64,000 nt of DNA from Epiperipatus broadwayi (GCA_028023455.1 JAQFVV010000153.1:930001-994000), one strand, 5' to 3'. Positions 11,106 through 24,980 are shown, counted from the first letter of the stretch. Program-made: numbers and translations. The notes: generated from the sequence alone by a model not told the origin.

Positions 11106-11900
11106 GTAGAATTCAAATTCAGACTTTCATTTGACCCTCAACTTTCCATGCCATCTCATATTGCTGACCCACCTGATCACACACATGTTGAAAAGATAAA
11201 TAATCACCACTACATGTATTTTGTGCTAAACCAGCATTCGTTAGTTGATCCAGATTACCATCTCCACACATATATACAATCAGTGCTCAGCCTTATATTA
11301 AGATAGTCAATCTTCATACTTTAATGGATAGGCTTTAAACTACTCCAACCCACAATTCTTCAGCTTTCCATTTCATTGAAAATCTAATGATGGACATTCA
11401 AATACCACATTAGTGCCAATATCCACAATTCTTTAGCCTTCCACTTCATTGAAAATCTGATGATGGAACATGGTGATGGACATTCAAAGCCCACATTAGT
11501 GCCAAAGTCCACTGTTCAGCCTTCCGTTTGATTGAAAATCTGTTGATGGAACATTCAAATACTAATGTCTTTGAATAGTTGTGGACCTTGGCACAATGTG
11601 GGCTTTGAATATCCATCATCAAATTTTCAATGAAATGGAAGGCTGAAGAGTTGTGGGTTGGAATAGTTTGAAGCTTGTCCATTAAAGTATGAAGATTGGT
11701 TATCTTAATATAAAGCTGAGCACTGATTATATATATATGGGTGGAGATGGTAATCTGTACCAACTGACGAGTGCTAGTTTAACACAAAATAGGTATATTG
11801 GTGATTATTTATCTTTTCAACACATGTGTGATCAGGTGGGTCAGCAATATGAGATGGCATAGACAATTGAGGGACATGTAAAAGATTGAGTTCAAATCCC
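11106..11900. repeat. Foldback element with ~350 bp inverted arms
   Basis: The left arm (about 11106-11490) reads CCATCTCATATTGCTGACCC followed by ACCTGATCACAC; the right arm (about 11540-11900) carries the reverse complement with moderate divergence. Inside the left arm a unit of about 75-85 bp containing TTCATTGAAAATCTGATGAT is repeated about three times. The right arm ends in GAGTTCAAATCCC, which resembles a tRNA B box. No transposase is present. Confidence 0.8.
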
Positions 11901-11909
11901 AAATACATT

Positions 11910-13078
11910 ATATATATATATATATATGCAGGTTTAAGCCTGTATATTGTATTAATTTACAATTGATATCACAATCTAAACTTTTATTGGAACGTAAAAT
12001 ATCTCTAGACCTATTCTTTTGTACACACTTTTACCTAATTAATAATTTCAGTGTTTGAATATGAATTATGGGATTATAATTGATTACACATTGCATGTGT
12101 ATACAGGGGAAAAAATATTATAATCCTTTGTAGGATTATAATTTACTGGGGGGGGGGGGTGTCACAATATTATATTGTTGCATTATACTGATCGCAACCT
12201 GAATAATTTTAGTACAATTTTGCACATTATTTTATATTTATGTTGTCATTTTTGGTGCATAGATGGAGGAATAATTAAAAATAAGAAATAACTTTGACAT
12301 ATATTGATATTAGTTATACAAATACAAAAATGTTTTTATGTATTTGTATAGCTAATATTTTAATGAAAGTATTTTCATAAAATGTAAAATAAAATTTAAA
12401 AAAGTTTAAAATCTGACTTTATTATTAAAATGTAAAATAAGTCTTATTTTTTTCAATCCATAAGATTAAACATACTATTTTTATGATTACATTTATATTT
12501 ATTTAACTATCAAATAAATGAAAATAACATTAAAATTAAATTATTTAGTGTCAAAATAATATTTAATAATAAAAAATAATTACAATTTGCTACAAACTCT
12601 ATTCAAAGTCAATCTCAGATTACTTTCATTTAACTATCTCTAAAAGATAAAAGGAAAAAAAAATTGTGTTGATGCAAAAATTGTTTTAATAATATTTTTT
12701 TAACAGTTAAACAAAAAAATTTATATAAATAATAAAACACGGAGAATTCAATAATATGTTTAAAATAAATAAAATCTCGTCTGAGTTTTTAAACATATTG
12801 CTTCACCTTTGTTTTTAACAAAGTTTATAATAAATATACTTAATTAATTTAATGAGCTACAATAATAAGTGTATAGAGTGAAGACTGATCTAGCATATAA
12901 TACAGATTAAGTAAACAAAATTGAAATACAAATAAGGTTTACATTTAAAAATCTATAAGCATAAAATTATATTTCTTTTGTTCATAAATAATTTAAAATA
13001 ATTACTTTGATAGCATTAAGTGAAAAGAATATATCTTTCTTAACCTTACTTATGTTTAAAGCAATCAATTATATATAT
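11910..13078. other. AT-rich spacer
   Basis: It holds a short AT microsatellite at about 11911-11927, a run of 12 G at 12148-12159, and otherwise AT-rich DNA with no coding signal that I recognise. Confidence 0.5.
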
Positions 13079-13727
13079 ATGTATGTATTACATTAGATTA
13101 ATATCCAAACACTGGTCTATTAAGTAAATAAAATACTTTCAATCCAAAGCACAAGATAAAACTTTTCAATAGAAAGAATGGACTAACTTATCTCTTTTAA
13201 ATTCATTTATTTAGGCAAATTTGAAACACTTTGGAAAGAAACCATGCAGATGTTAAATTGATCATACTACATCTTTAAAGCTATATTTCAAATTGCTTTA
13301 TATTAATTGACATTTGTGGGTTTTTTCAATTTACAGCTTGTCAATATCAAAGCAAAGAAAGAAATATATAAATACAACATTTTCTCAGTGGTTAATATTA
13401 TGTAATACACTTTATTAACACCCCAATTTTGGTTTATTAAGTGAATAAAATAACTTTTGCTTTGGATTGCATGTTGTCATTTGCATAATAAACCAGTGTT
13501 GTGGTATTAATTTAGTTTTAAAGAAATAATATGATCAATTTAAGATATGAATGCTTTCTTTCCAAAGTGCTTCAAATTTGGCTATATAAATGAATTTTGA
13601 TAAAAGAATCTAAGTCAATAAATTCTTTTCTCTTAAAAAGTGTTATCTTGCGCTTTGAATTGAAATATTTACTTAATAAACAATTGTTGGAGAATTAATC
13701 TAGTGTATTACATAATATTAACTGCTA
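13079..13727. repeat. Foldback element, ~650 bp
   Basis: The left arm near 13081-13290 (TTACATTAGATTAATATCC, CACAAGATAAAACTTTT, CACTTTGGAAAGAAACC) is matched in reverse complement by about 13500-13727. A further partial copy of the terminal part (TTAATATTATGTAATACACT) lies near 13396. The arms are diverged, so the element is old. Confidence 0.7.
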
Positions 13728-13740
13728 GGAAAAGCTTATT

Positions 13741-13790
13741 TATATATATGTGTGTGTGTGCGTGTGTGTGTGTGTGCATGTGTGTGTATA
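13741..13790. repeat. Interrupted GT microsatellite
   Basis: GTGTGTGTGCGTGTGTGTGTG with small interruptions follows a short TATATATA run. Confidence 0.9.
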
Positions 13791-15427
13791 TGAGAACATG
13801 TTTTGATAATAATACTATGAACATATTTCTTTTAGTTACTTATACACTGCAAATGATTATTAGGATTCACTTATTTTTAATCTTGAAATATTTTGAATTG
13901 ACAATTTTATTGCATTCTTGCATAACTATTCCAAAAATATTTATTATAATTCTCTTGATTTTTTTTTTCCTTTGATTATTTACACTTTTTTGTCCAGTAT
14001 ATTATTATTATCTACTTTCATCACAATTAATTATTTGTCATTAAATTTTTCTATGTATTTATAATCCAAAATATTTCTTTGCAAATGGCTATTTTTTCAT
14101 GACTTTTTATGTTTCCCTTATTGAGTGAACCTGGGAGTAATGTTTTAGCCATTCATGTTGATGGAAACATTGACAAAACTCTGAATTTCATACTTTGATA
14201 TACAAAATCACTGCCAACAATCTTCATTATAATTGCTTCTTCTGTATTTCTCAATTATTATTGCAAAATTGGTTCTTCTTTATTGATATAACTCTTCTTA
14301 ACCCTAATAACTAACTTTCTAGTGTTTGTCTCTATTGAGTTTCTTAAATATAAAACACTTAAAGCAACTATTCTTCATAAAAATTAATTAAATTGATGAA
14401 ACTTATTTTTTATATCCACCTGTCTATTAAGAAAAATTCTATTTTTTAAAATAACTAAATAAGATATTTTGTGCATTATTGTGATTTTCCTCTCATTCAT
14501 GTTATTTGATAAACAATTTAATTATTTTTTGACACTGTTTACAGACTAAATGATTCTTAAAATTTAAATTGATTTTTGAAATTAACGAATATTCCATTTC
14601 AAAGAAAAAATTGTGGTTGTACTAAACATAGCAATGATGAGACCAAAACATCTCAATATATATATATATATAATTAAATATAGCAATTTCCCAACATTAT
14701 ATGATTTTTTTTGCTTTGTAGACTAATTAACCAAACATTAGTTTCACATGTATATAATAGGGATAACATATATAGTAAGTTTCCAAAGAAGTTTCTATAT
14801 ATAACTCAAAAATATTTTTATTTAAAAATATAATTATTTAATACTAGTAAAAATGATTAAGGGAAAGTATTTTATTGTTTTTTCTTCAATTATTATAAAT
14901 ATCGGACAATATATATATATATATTTTTATGGACTTCTTATGACATCGAGAGAAAAAAATAGCGACATAGTTTGTAACTAGATTACCTGAATGTTATTCT
15001 TATATCTAGGCAAAATAATACAAGACTAACAAATATAGCCATGATTATTGTTTTTGAAAATTTGCAATATTTATGTGTTTGTGTTTTTTATTACAAAAAG
15101 TAGCATTATTAAAAAAATGTAAAAAAAAAAGCAATACGAACTTTTATTATGTAATTATATGGCTTTATTTTATAATAAAAGCTTCTTTTAATCGTTAAAA
15201 ACTAATTTTATTCATTTTAATAATAAATAGTTTAAGTCTGGATAATGTAAAAAGATTTCAAATATATATTAAAAATAAAAAAATGGACATTTAAGTAAAG
15301 AAGTAAGACTTGCGATTGATAAAAACCAGAAATAGATAAAAATAAACAGACCTAACAACAGAAAATTTAAATAATTTTTAAAATATATATATAAAAAAGC
15401 AAATATTTAAAAGAAATTACAATATTT

Positions 15428-15660
15428 ATTTTTACCTGTCTATCTATCTTTCTTTTTATCTATCTATATATCTATCTCTTTTTATTTATTTCTTATTCCA
15501 CTCGTCTATTTACAGATGTTTTTTTCTATCTGTTATTACTTTTTTATTTATTTATATATAAATATTCATTTATCTATCTGTCTATTTAACAATGTATCTA
15601 TTTATTAATTTTATCTATCTGTCTACATAACTGCTGATCTACATATCTATCTATTTACTC
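15428..15660. repeat. Degenerate TCTA/TTTA microsatellite
   Basis: Runs such as CTGTCTATCTATC and TATCTATCTGTCTA recur with interruptions. A longer region of the same kind is at 43120-43695. Confidence 0.9.
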
Positions 15661-18600
15661 ATGCAAACATTTTTCAAGTTCTTCAGAATAAAGGCATTAT
15701 TTTATGTCCATTATTCAATTTTCCAAGATTAACTAAAGCAGACCCTTCTAATAAGTTATCAAAAGGTCAATAGCCAAAATTACATCCCATACCAATGTCA
15801 TTCACTTTTGCTTCATCTCATTATTAAGCATTAATTATCATTATTATTAATTTGTATCATAAAATGAATAAAAAAGTAAGTTTTATTTATTTATTTATTG
15901 TGCAAGAGAGTGATTGCTTGAGTGAACATTAACACATAACATGTGTCTATCTAAATTTCACTGCGAACATATTTTGTCTTTTATTTTGTTATAAATGCAT
16001 TGCTATTTATTATTTCAATTTTTCTTAATTATTTTTATTGATATTTTAATTTACATAATTATAAAAATAAATGGTATCATATATATGAGTGTGTAAAGCA
16101 TATACATGTAAAAACCATTTGTATTAAACATAGGTACATTTTCATGTGTATTAAAATGTTTATAGTGTCTGTTATTATTCATGGATTTTGATATCAGTGC
16201 AAAGATTAAGAGTTAAGTGAAGAAATATCAATTCTACCATATTAATAAATATGTATCACTATAGTATGTGTTCTATACTTGCTCTTTATTTCAGTTTCTG
16301 CTTTACATATTATGTGGAGGCTGACTAAAAATACTAGTCAATACTTTGATCAATTGTTGAAAGTGTTATAAAAATTAATGTAAAACTTGATGTCTATTTT
16401 CATAAAAATAATACTATATTACTTTTTTTTTCTATCAAAATATAAAAAAATAAAGTCACCATAAAATGTGATGACTTAAAAAAAACAATAAACTGTGAAA
16501 AAAGAAATGTAATTTAATGTTCCAAATAGTATACTGCAAAATTAGAAGTTAATAAACAACAGCAGAGTAACAAAAAAAAAAGATAAAATGGATTTTTTAC
16601 CAATGTTATATGTAGCTAGTATGTTCAAAGAAAGACTAAAAAGTGGTCCAGATTGCTGCTAATCTGTTACACAATTTTCCAGCATATGTGATACTACTTA
16701 TAAAAGTATAACAATTCCAAGAATGCACTTGTTGCTGTCTTCAACATTTTGACTTCAACCCAAGAACATTCACTGAATTATATGTGAGCTCTAATCACTG
16801 TACTGATGTCATGCATTCAATGGTCAAATGTCAGAATCCTCTGACATTGATATTGGTGTATGCCAGTCATTTCTTGTAATAGTTAAAATAACCCATGCAT
16901 GCTTCTCTCTTAATGATGGAAGTCAGAATCAACCTATCTTAGCATAGCCAACAGAAGTAGCAGCAATTGGATACTCTTACTTTTGTTTGTTGGTAAAAAT
17001 GGCAAGCATTTTGAGATCATAGTTTAGTTTTTGTATGTCGCAATCATCACTTTCAGGTCATGAGCTTTTTTGCACTCCTGATTCACTGAATTACAATAAC
17101 ACTTTCTGTGGAAAAGCAACTTGTCCAATTGTCTTGCATTTGCATTTTCTCTTTAATTGCTAAAGGAAAAATATTCCAATATTTATGTATTATTTTTCAG
17201 ACATTAAAATTAAACTACATTCAATATTTTAATATTGTAAAGATAGGTATCAAATACTATGCCAGGCAACATTCATTTTGTAAAAATATAGGAAAATTTT
17301 CAATTTTTTTATAGTATTTTTAATATAGCTTTGGTGGTGGAACCACATAATACATAAAAGCAGAAACTGAAACGAAGAAGATAGAACCTATTTTATATCA
17401 GCATGAATAAATATTATTATAGTATTAAAAACTTGCGTAACATATGTAATAATAAAAGTGTTATATTGTAAATTTATTATGTCAGTATAGTATAAGAAAA
17501 TATGAACTGAGAGGAAATATTTCGATAATTAAATAGTTTAGCATCAACTTGTAAGTTTTTTTTAAACTTCATATGTTTGAAGATTTTTATTTTTACCATA
17601 ATTATGTGTAAATAAATTGTACATATTCTTTTCAATTTAGTTTTTACCATAATTTAAATTTTCAACTCTAAATAGAGGCATTAGGAAAGTGCAAATAAGG
17701 TTTTATTACAAATAGATTGACAGGATTTATCGAATCGATAATATATAAAAACCAATTAATATAGGGGGTTTGAAGACAGACTTTCAAGCTTCCTTCCGCT
17801 ATCCACTCTATCTCATATATTACATTTAAACTACAAGTATATGAATTATGCTTGTATTTCAAAAATATTAAAAATCAATTAAATAAATTACCTTCATAGT
17901 TACCTATGATCAAGTTTAGCCATTAAAACTGAGCAACGCTACAGCTATTTAAACAATGAAATATGACTTTTTAATGGAATGCTTGGATTGATTTATGCAA
18001 TAAAACTATGATAAATAATAATTATACTTTATTTTAATAGATATATGTGTTAGTTTTTAAAACTGCTGTGATTTTATTTTTAAAACTATGTAAGGTGTGA
18101 AAACATTAAATTTCTTTACGACTATTACAGGGTTTGTGTGGATAAATATTGTCATTTCAAAACGTAATAACTTCCTATAGCTAATGCTTTTGAAATACGT
18201 AACAGAAAATCATTAATTTAAATTTTTTTTGCAAAAAAAAATTCGTTTATTATTTTTAATACTTTAAATTTTGTTTGTTTGTTTTTTTTAACTATATCTA
18301 ATTTTACAATCTTATTTCAAAATATATATTCTAATCAAATGCATATTAAAAACAATAGCATATATGTGAGAAATATAGTTGTTGTTTTTTTTTTCATTTT
18401 TATATATATGAACTCAAAAAATACACTTAACATTAGAAAAAAAGATTTATCCTAAATAGTTAATAAATAGGCCATCCTATAAGTGTTTGCTCCTAGCTAA
18501 TTATTTTAAAAACAAGTTATATCCTTTATTTAGCTGAAAATCAAGTATATTCATTTCAAGAATAGGTTTATAATAAAAATATATTAATATATTAAATCAC

Positions 18601-20920
18601 AATTCTTCAATGCCAAATCATTACAAGCCAAGTCATAATGACATAGTTAGTAGCTCACTTTATTATACATGATTTTGCATAGCACAAGTTAAAGATAAGC
18701 GATAAGATCAAAATCAGTAGTACTGGAATACCTTCTGATGATCATATTACAGTTGATGCTTTACTTTTTCTATAAATGTATTGTCACATTTCTAACCAGA
18801 TTAATTTGGAATATTTATTTCCCAGCTTGAATTTTTTTTATTTATTGGTACAGATACAAACTGTAGGAAAGATTGTGATTGTGTGGACAACTTTATCCTC
18901 ATGGAAACTTTAATTGCCAATCTTTACAGCATTTCTATGAATAAATTAAAACGTCATAATTTTTGCTAGAAGTCTTGTATTCTAAAAAAAAGTCAACGTT
19001 CATAATTAAAACAACTATGGTTTGCTGTTATATACTGTATTTAATGATGTATATATTATTTATTAAGCGCAAACAGTTCGTAATTAAAGTGAAAGGCTGA
19101 AAGCTTCTCGCATGTGCTTTAGGAATGCTTATGTATTTAAAATATTATATATAGGTCCATAACTTTGGTTAATAAATTATTTCTCTAGCATGTTTTAAAT
19201 TATTTTAATTCTTTCATTGTTATGAAAGAGTAATTATTCCAATTTCCAATATACATAATTTAAAAGTATAAACTATCTTTTGTATTATCTCCAAAAAGAA
19301 GATTAGTCACATCTTTGAATGTGATAATGTTAAACAAAATGTTTTAAAAATGCCAAATATAATTTTAGATGAAATTGTTGACAGGATTGCTTGGATATGT
19401 CTCTAGAATACTAAAGCTCAGCCCAAGTATTTTTGGTTCTGAGTCTTTTTTTAAAAAATCATAAATTTTAAAATAAATTAAAACAAATTTGCTAGAGGAA
19501 TAATTTACAAATAAAACCATGTAATGTCTATGTACCAAAAGTTACCATATGGCCTTCAATCTGGGAACCATTAACTCTCAAGCCCAATATTCTACTATTG
19601 TGCTAAATAATATAAGAGAATAACATAATTTTGTACTTTGTGATAATTTTATAAGAAGATAGTGATCATCATATTTTAAATATAGCTAATTATTCACAGG
19701 ATTTAAGTAAAATGAAGTAAAAGAGGAAAAAATAATGATAAAGAATAAAAAGAGTTCTTTGAGATATAAATCAATTCATAAAACACAAATATGTATAAAT
19801 TAAAATAAATGATGATGATAAATGTAAAAATTTTTAGAGTATAAGAATAAAATTTATAAATACTAGACATTTAATAATAAACTATAGTCATGATATGAGT
19901 CCAAATTATTGAAATTTGACATTAAATCCACATAAATGGGATGAACATCTACAAAATTTTGCTTTATTTTACTTTTTGTAATAAATAAGACAACTCATAT
20001 TTCAGTAGCATCCAAATAATTAGACAGTGTTTTATTATTCAATCAGGACTAGTTTAATATATTGAAGAGATAATGTTCCACTTTGGATATAGCATTTAGA
20101 AACATTTAAGATTGTTTAATACTACTTAATCTAAACATGTATATTTGCACACATATATAAAGGTTTAACATTATCACCACAACTAATATATCAATATTTA
20201 TGTATATATGATACTTTTATACCTTTACTTCAGATAATTAAGAGCAATTTGTTTTCCTAAACTCATTGTAAATTAAGAATTTCATACAAAAAGCACTTAT
20301 TCTAGTTTTCTATAGTAAAAAATTGAATTCACTGCCACAAGTTCAAAATATGCCATAAATTTTAAATATTTGATAATAAAAAATGTTTAAAATTTTAAAA
20401 AAAATAATAACTAATGAATAAATATTTTACTAAACTTATCATGCTCCTTTAGCAGAAATTTTATATTACAGTCACCATTTTGAAATTATATCTTAAAACA
20501 TTAATATTTTGTTGAACGACAATTCATTAAAAAAATCATGTTAAAAAAATTAAATTAATATAATATACATTTCTCATTTATTGTTAGTGCATTTTGTATT
20601 GTATGTGATCAATGGTTTTCTGTAGCTACTTAATGAATAAAACTTTTAATAAATGTTTCTATGGACTAAAATGACACATTTCATCTATTATAATCACCAT
20701 TTTATTATTATATGACATACAGTCCAATTGAATATAAATTATATTAATAAGTATAATGGACATTACATAGTTTTCAATTTATTATTGATGTGGGTGATTA
20801 CTGTAAAAGATCGCAAATTATTTTAATAATATAAATGAATAAAATAGCTTTTTTGCCAATATTGTTTACATTCACAAAAAAAAAAATTTGGATAAATCAT
20901 TAATTCTGTTGTTATAAGGA

Positions 20921-20989
20921 TTTTAAATAAAAATAAATATGCAAATCATATTTTAAATAAAAATAAATATGCAAATCATATTTTAAATA
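20921..20989. repeat. Tandem repeat, 30 bp x 2.3
   Basis: The unit begins TTTTAAATAAAAATAAATAT and ends GCAAATCATA; copies start at 20921, 20951 and 20981. Each full unit holds ATGCAAAT, the octamer motif. Confidence 0.9.
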
Positions 20990-21806
20990 ATCTATACACA
21001 TTTTTCAATTTATTTTCAATGCATTTTATTTATTCTCTGTGATATATTGTGTAAATGCTTTTATTGAAATGGAAAAATTAATTTGTTTGACTATTTGTTA
21101 AGATTTTATTATTTTCAAGTTAGAATGAAACTTTAAAATTGAGGTTAAATATATTTAAATTCAAAAGAATTGCTTCAAATCTCATGTATAACTAAGTAAT
21201 ACCAGGGTAATCCATATAAAACATTTATCTTTTCAGAAGATCACCTAGTTTCTTAGATATGTAACAGAGAATGGGAAAATATTAAAAACATTCAATAATT
21301 TAATGTATCACAGTTATAAATTCTTCTCTAGAATTTTCGTTTGTTTTAAATAACATTCATGAGAGGTCTAGTATAAAGATTTTTTTTCTTTCAATTTAAT
21401 AACATTTTTTTAACATTTTAAAACTGATATTTAACAGATTTAAGTTCAATATAACTTGTTGAAATTTTGTACATTTGTTTAAAATGTCTATGAAAGTGAA
21501 AGGATACATTATTTTTTTAAATAGGTGAATTAGTTTTTTTAGATTGGAAGAGTTGGGGAAATTTTTTTCAATAATACTTGATATCAATTTTATTTCTTAT
21601 GATTTAAGTAATAAGAAATTTTTTTATAATATAGAAAATATAATACAGAAAAGTTATTTACTAATTTCTTGTACATGTATATTATGTATACATACTAAAT
21701 ATGATATATACATAAAGGGTATATACATATTAACTTGCTACAAAAATATCTAGTGATATATAGACACTATTTGTGTGAAATTGATTTAAAGTAAAATTAT
21801 ATATAT

Positions 21807-23770
21807 TGTAACGGAATAGCGTTACATGGGATTTGAACCCAGGCATATGAGGTTATATTCAACATATATGTAATTGACGAAATGAATGACAGGAACAAAA
21901 CTTTTTAAAAAGCGGTCTTGCTTTAATAATAAACGAGAAACAGCCGTTTCTAAAGCATGACCGCAGCTATATAAGAGTACCTGTCAAATTTATTGAAATA
22001 AAAAAGTAAAAGAGTTTTTTTTATTATTTTGTTTTTTTTTTAAGAATAAATCTGTAATCATTAGTTGTAAGTTTTTTTTTGCATTTTTTTAATTAAATAA
22101 AGAAAGATGAATGATTGAACGCAAGTTTGACATTTTTATTAAATCATTTGAGTCATTTTGAACAAAAGGGAAAAATAAATTAATTAATTTGCAATATGTT
22201 CTGAAATTCCAAGCGATCTAAAATTATTTTAAATGGGGGTAATTAGTAAATGTAAAATTAGAGAAATTGAAACAATAGGCAGGATATGCGTTGGTACGCC
22301 TAGATAAAATAAGCCGAATTTAGAAACAGAGGTGAGAAAAAGTGTACACTGCTATTGTACAACTCAGACTTCTGTCTCCAGCGAAACAATACCTGAAAAA
22401 ATGGTCAAATTGAGTTAAATTCCAAAGTGGTGCAAATGATCCCAGAAATCACTGAATTGAGTTAATACTTGATGGACTTATAAGATGAAGGGACTCACAG
22501 GTGCATGGGAGTGATTGGGTGAAAAAACTTCAAGGTGTAAGGGTGGGAAGGAAGAGATCAAAAAGGCTGGACAGCGCTTTTAAGGATTATTATTATTAAA
22601 AATTAGAATTAGAATAAATAAAATCTAACTTTCATATAGAAATATAACGGAGATGCATTGCTGAACATAAAATTCGCAGCTTGACCACCGGACCTCCGCG
22701 TCCAGCTCAGATGATTGCCCTTAGGATGCTCGTAACACCAGAGAAACTTCACATAAGGACCACACATGCTTTTGAGACCTTGTAAATTTCCAGAATGCTT
22801 TGTTAAAGAAGAAATCATCGCTCAGGATCCCTCTTACAGTCTTTCTACGTTCCACAGGTAGCTATCTTTAAATTGTCGTATTCACTTATGCACCAAAGTA
22901 AAATAACTTTAAAAACAAGAACTATTAAAACATTAAGCTAAAATGATAAAGTTACTCATGACCATTAATGAACGATTAGAGAACCTAACAAAATAAGTTT
23001 GTCTACAGATTAACATTCTTTAAAATATGTGCGAAGTCACCTTGAAATCTATATTTAAATAATCTCGGCTTGCCGGTCATATACCTGCATGAATTGTTAT
23101 TAAACAGATTAAAATAAAACATTTATTTAACTAGTATTTTTTGTTATTAATTGCTTGGAATTTCAACATAAATTTATATAATAGGGAATGAGTGCTGGAG
23201 CGATCAAATTTGTTTCTATATGAATGAATGCATTTGATATTTTTGGTGTTGGGATTTGATTATATTTATGTTTATGTTTATCATGCTTTCTTAGATTAAT
23301 ATTAAGTTTTGATTAATTTATTCTGTGGGATATAGGGCGGGCCCTCATATGATAAGTCTGATTGATCGTGATTGAAAGATCACATATACGATGTAATTTG
23401 AAAGGTGATATTGGCTGTGTTCGTTTCTTGCTTCCGACTGGAGTGATGCACGGGCATGTTTTGTGATGTAGTTGAGTGAGCTTATGCACATATGTGGCGG
23501 ACTCTTATAAAAGTTCTCCTGGCGCCTACTACTTGGATTCAATCCGAATTTATGTATAAAATAAATAAAGCATACGTGTATATGTGTTTGAAATTATCTT
23601 CACAGAACATTATGTAATTCCCCAGATGCAAGAACACAGCAGGTTCATAGAAGTGAACCATCAACCAAAACACGAGAATGTCACCGTAGGAATACGGCAA
23701 AAGCATCCAGATATAAAGGACATGACTTTACTGGGCTTTTGGTACGGAAGCCGGCGATGGGGCGGTTACA
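21807..23770 (+). repeat. 5' LTR of element C
   Basis: The start TGTAACGGAATAGCGTTACA is itself a 7-bp hairpin (TGTAACG/CGTTACA). The copy matches 28303-30269 closely except for a diverged patch at about 22633-22805 where most differences are CG against CA or TG. A minus-strand open frame of 69 codons at 22609-22818 is kept in both copies but not recognised. Confidence 0.95.
23506..23579 (+). promoter_or_regulatory. LTR core promoter and polyadenylation signal of element C
   Basis: TATAAAAG at 23506-23513 lies ~60 bp before two overlapping AATAAA signals at 23570-23579. This spacing suits a short R region: transcription would start ~30 bp after the TATA box in the 5' LTR, and the same AATAAA would serve in the 3' LTR. 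Another TATATAAG lies near 21969 but has no such pairing. Confidence 0.55.
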
Positions 23771-23772
23771 TT

Positions 23773-23791
23773 TGGCGTGTCAACGTGGCCC
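23773..23791 (+). other. Primer-binding site of element C
   Basis: TGGCGTGTCAACGTGGCCC starts two bases after the LTR. It resembles the tRNA-Lys type site TGGCGCCCAACGTGGGGC with a few changes. Confidence 0.65.
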
Positions 23792-23964
23792 GAAGCTATT
23801 GTTTCAAGTGGTGGGACCGACGTGGATACAGCTGATGTTTCTAACAACGAAAGCAAATTTAAAAGAGAGAGGGCGGTCGAAATAACAGAATAAATTATCT
23901 ATTAAAGCAGGGGGAAATTTTCGGAATCACCATAAAATAAAATCATTAAACGTAGCTTAAGGGA

Positions 23965-24231
23965 GTGGGAAAGGGATTTAGTTCTCTTATTAGCACTAAA
24001 ATAATCAAGCGTCCGAATATACTTAATAGTTGTAGAAGGCTGTGGAATAGCGGGATTGAAGAAAGATCGTATATTAAAAAGAAGCAAATTAATAAATTAA
24101 TTTCTATGTTAAAATCAAATGCAAATAATTTAAGTGCAAATAAAAAATACATCGTTAAAAGACGTATTTATATTCTTGCACAAAGAAGTACTGTAACTGG
24201 GATCTTGTTAGGAGTTTTGTGTTTTACTTAA
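23965..24231 (+). other. 88-codon open frame in the leader of element C
   Basis: The frame starts MGKGFSSLISTKIIKRPNIL and is rich in lysine, asparagine and isoleucine. It lies between the primer-binding site and gag. No family is recognised and there is no sign of selection, so it may be chance or a relic of the gag leader. Confidence 0.2.
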
Positions 24232-24340
24232 AAAGAAAAGGGGGCTAAAGAAAGAGGTCAACATAGCGTATATATATAAAGACGCATATAACCATATAAG
24301 AGATATAGCCGCACATATAATCGATAGCTGCTGAATAGAA

Positions 24341-24977
24341 ATGGAGGGAACAGAGGGACCTGGAATAGTATGAGCGATAGAAACCAAATTGGAGGAATGA
24401 CAGGAGCTGTGGGAATTCTGAAGGGAAGGAGCATCTGAGGATAGGATAAGACAGTCAGTGGGACCCGCGGAGTAGTAGGTAATGAGCCGCGGATTACTAC
24501 AATTAATTACAAATTCGGCATCAAACAGAATGGAGGGAAAGTGGATTAAACTTGGAACAGTTCAAAGGGAAGGGAGACGAAATCCCATGTCGACATGTGG
24601 AAAGTCTGAAGAGGTTGTTCTCATGCGGGCAGTTTAGTGAAGAATCGAAGATAGCAATTGCATGCAGCCACATCCAAGGGGAAGCAATGGAATGGTGGGA
24701 GGCAATGAAAGAGAAACTGGAAACATTCGAAGAATACCAAAGAGCCATAATGGGAAGATATTGGGGACTAGCCCAACAAGAAAGGGAAAAGTGGGCAATC
24801 GAACAAAGCAAAAGGGATGAGGATGAGACATACAGTACTTTCATACAGCGACAGATGGTGAGATTAAGAAAAATAAACGAATACCAAGTACCGGAAGAGC
24901 GGAAAATTAGGATAGCAGGGCGCAACCTGCCCAGGGAGATCAGACGAATTATTGAGGGGGAAACTGAAATAAAATGA
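24341..24977 (+). pseudogene. gag: Decayed gag of element C
   Basis: An ATG at 24341 opens MEGTEGPGIV and is followed by several TGA and TAG stops. The open part from about 24540 to a TGA at 24975 encodes a capsid-like region with EAMEWWEAMKEKLETFEEYQ and a helical stretch after it (RQMVRLRKINEYQVPEERKI). The E-W-W and F-E-E-Y motifs are also in the gag of element B (DQEWWDSL, TTFEEYQKKI), so the two are homologous. No CCHC zinc knuckle is seen. The product would be the structural capsid protein of the element's particle. Confidence 0.8.
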
Positions 24978-24980
24978 GTA

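Larger units (their letters stand above)
13791..21806. other. Long AT-rich non-coding stretch
   Basis: About 8 kb with no supportable gene. It holds the TCTA-rich region at 15428-15660, AT runs near 14658 and 14909, and the 30-bp repeat at 20921. A slightly more mixed segment at 16620-17110 may be an old repeat, but no family is recognised. Small open frames have AT-driven compositions rich in N, K, I and Y. Confidence 0.5.

Noticed and set aside
16620-17110. Mixed-composition patch as a host exon
   Set aside because: No frame longer than a few dozen codons and no splice-bounded frame that I could follow.
22609-22818. 69-codon minus-strand frame in both C LTRs
   Set aside because: It lies in the CpG-decay patch and changes are spread over codon positions, many replacing residues; no family recognised.
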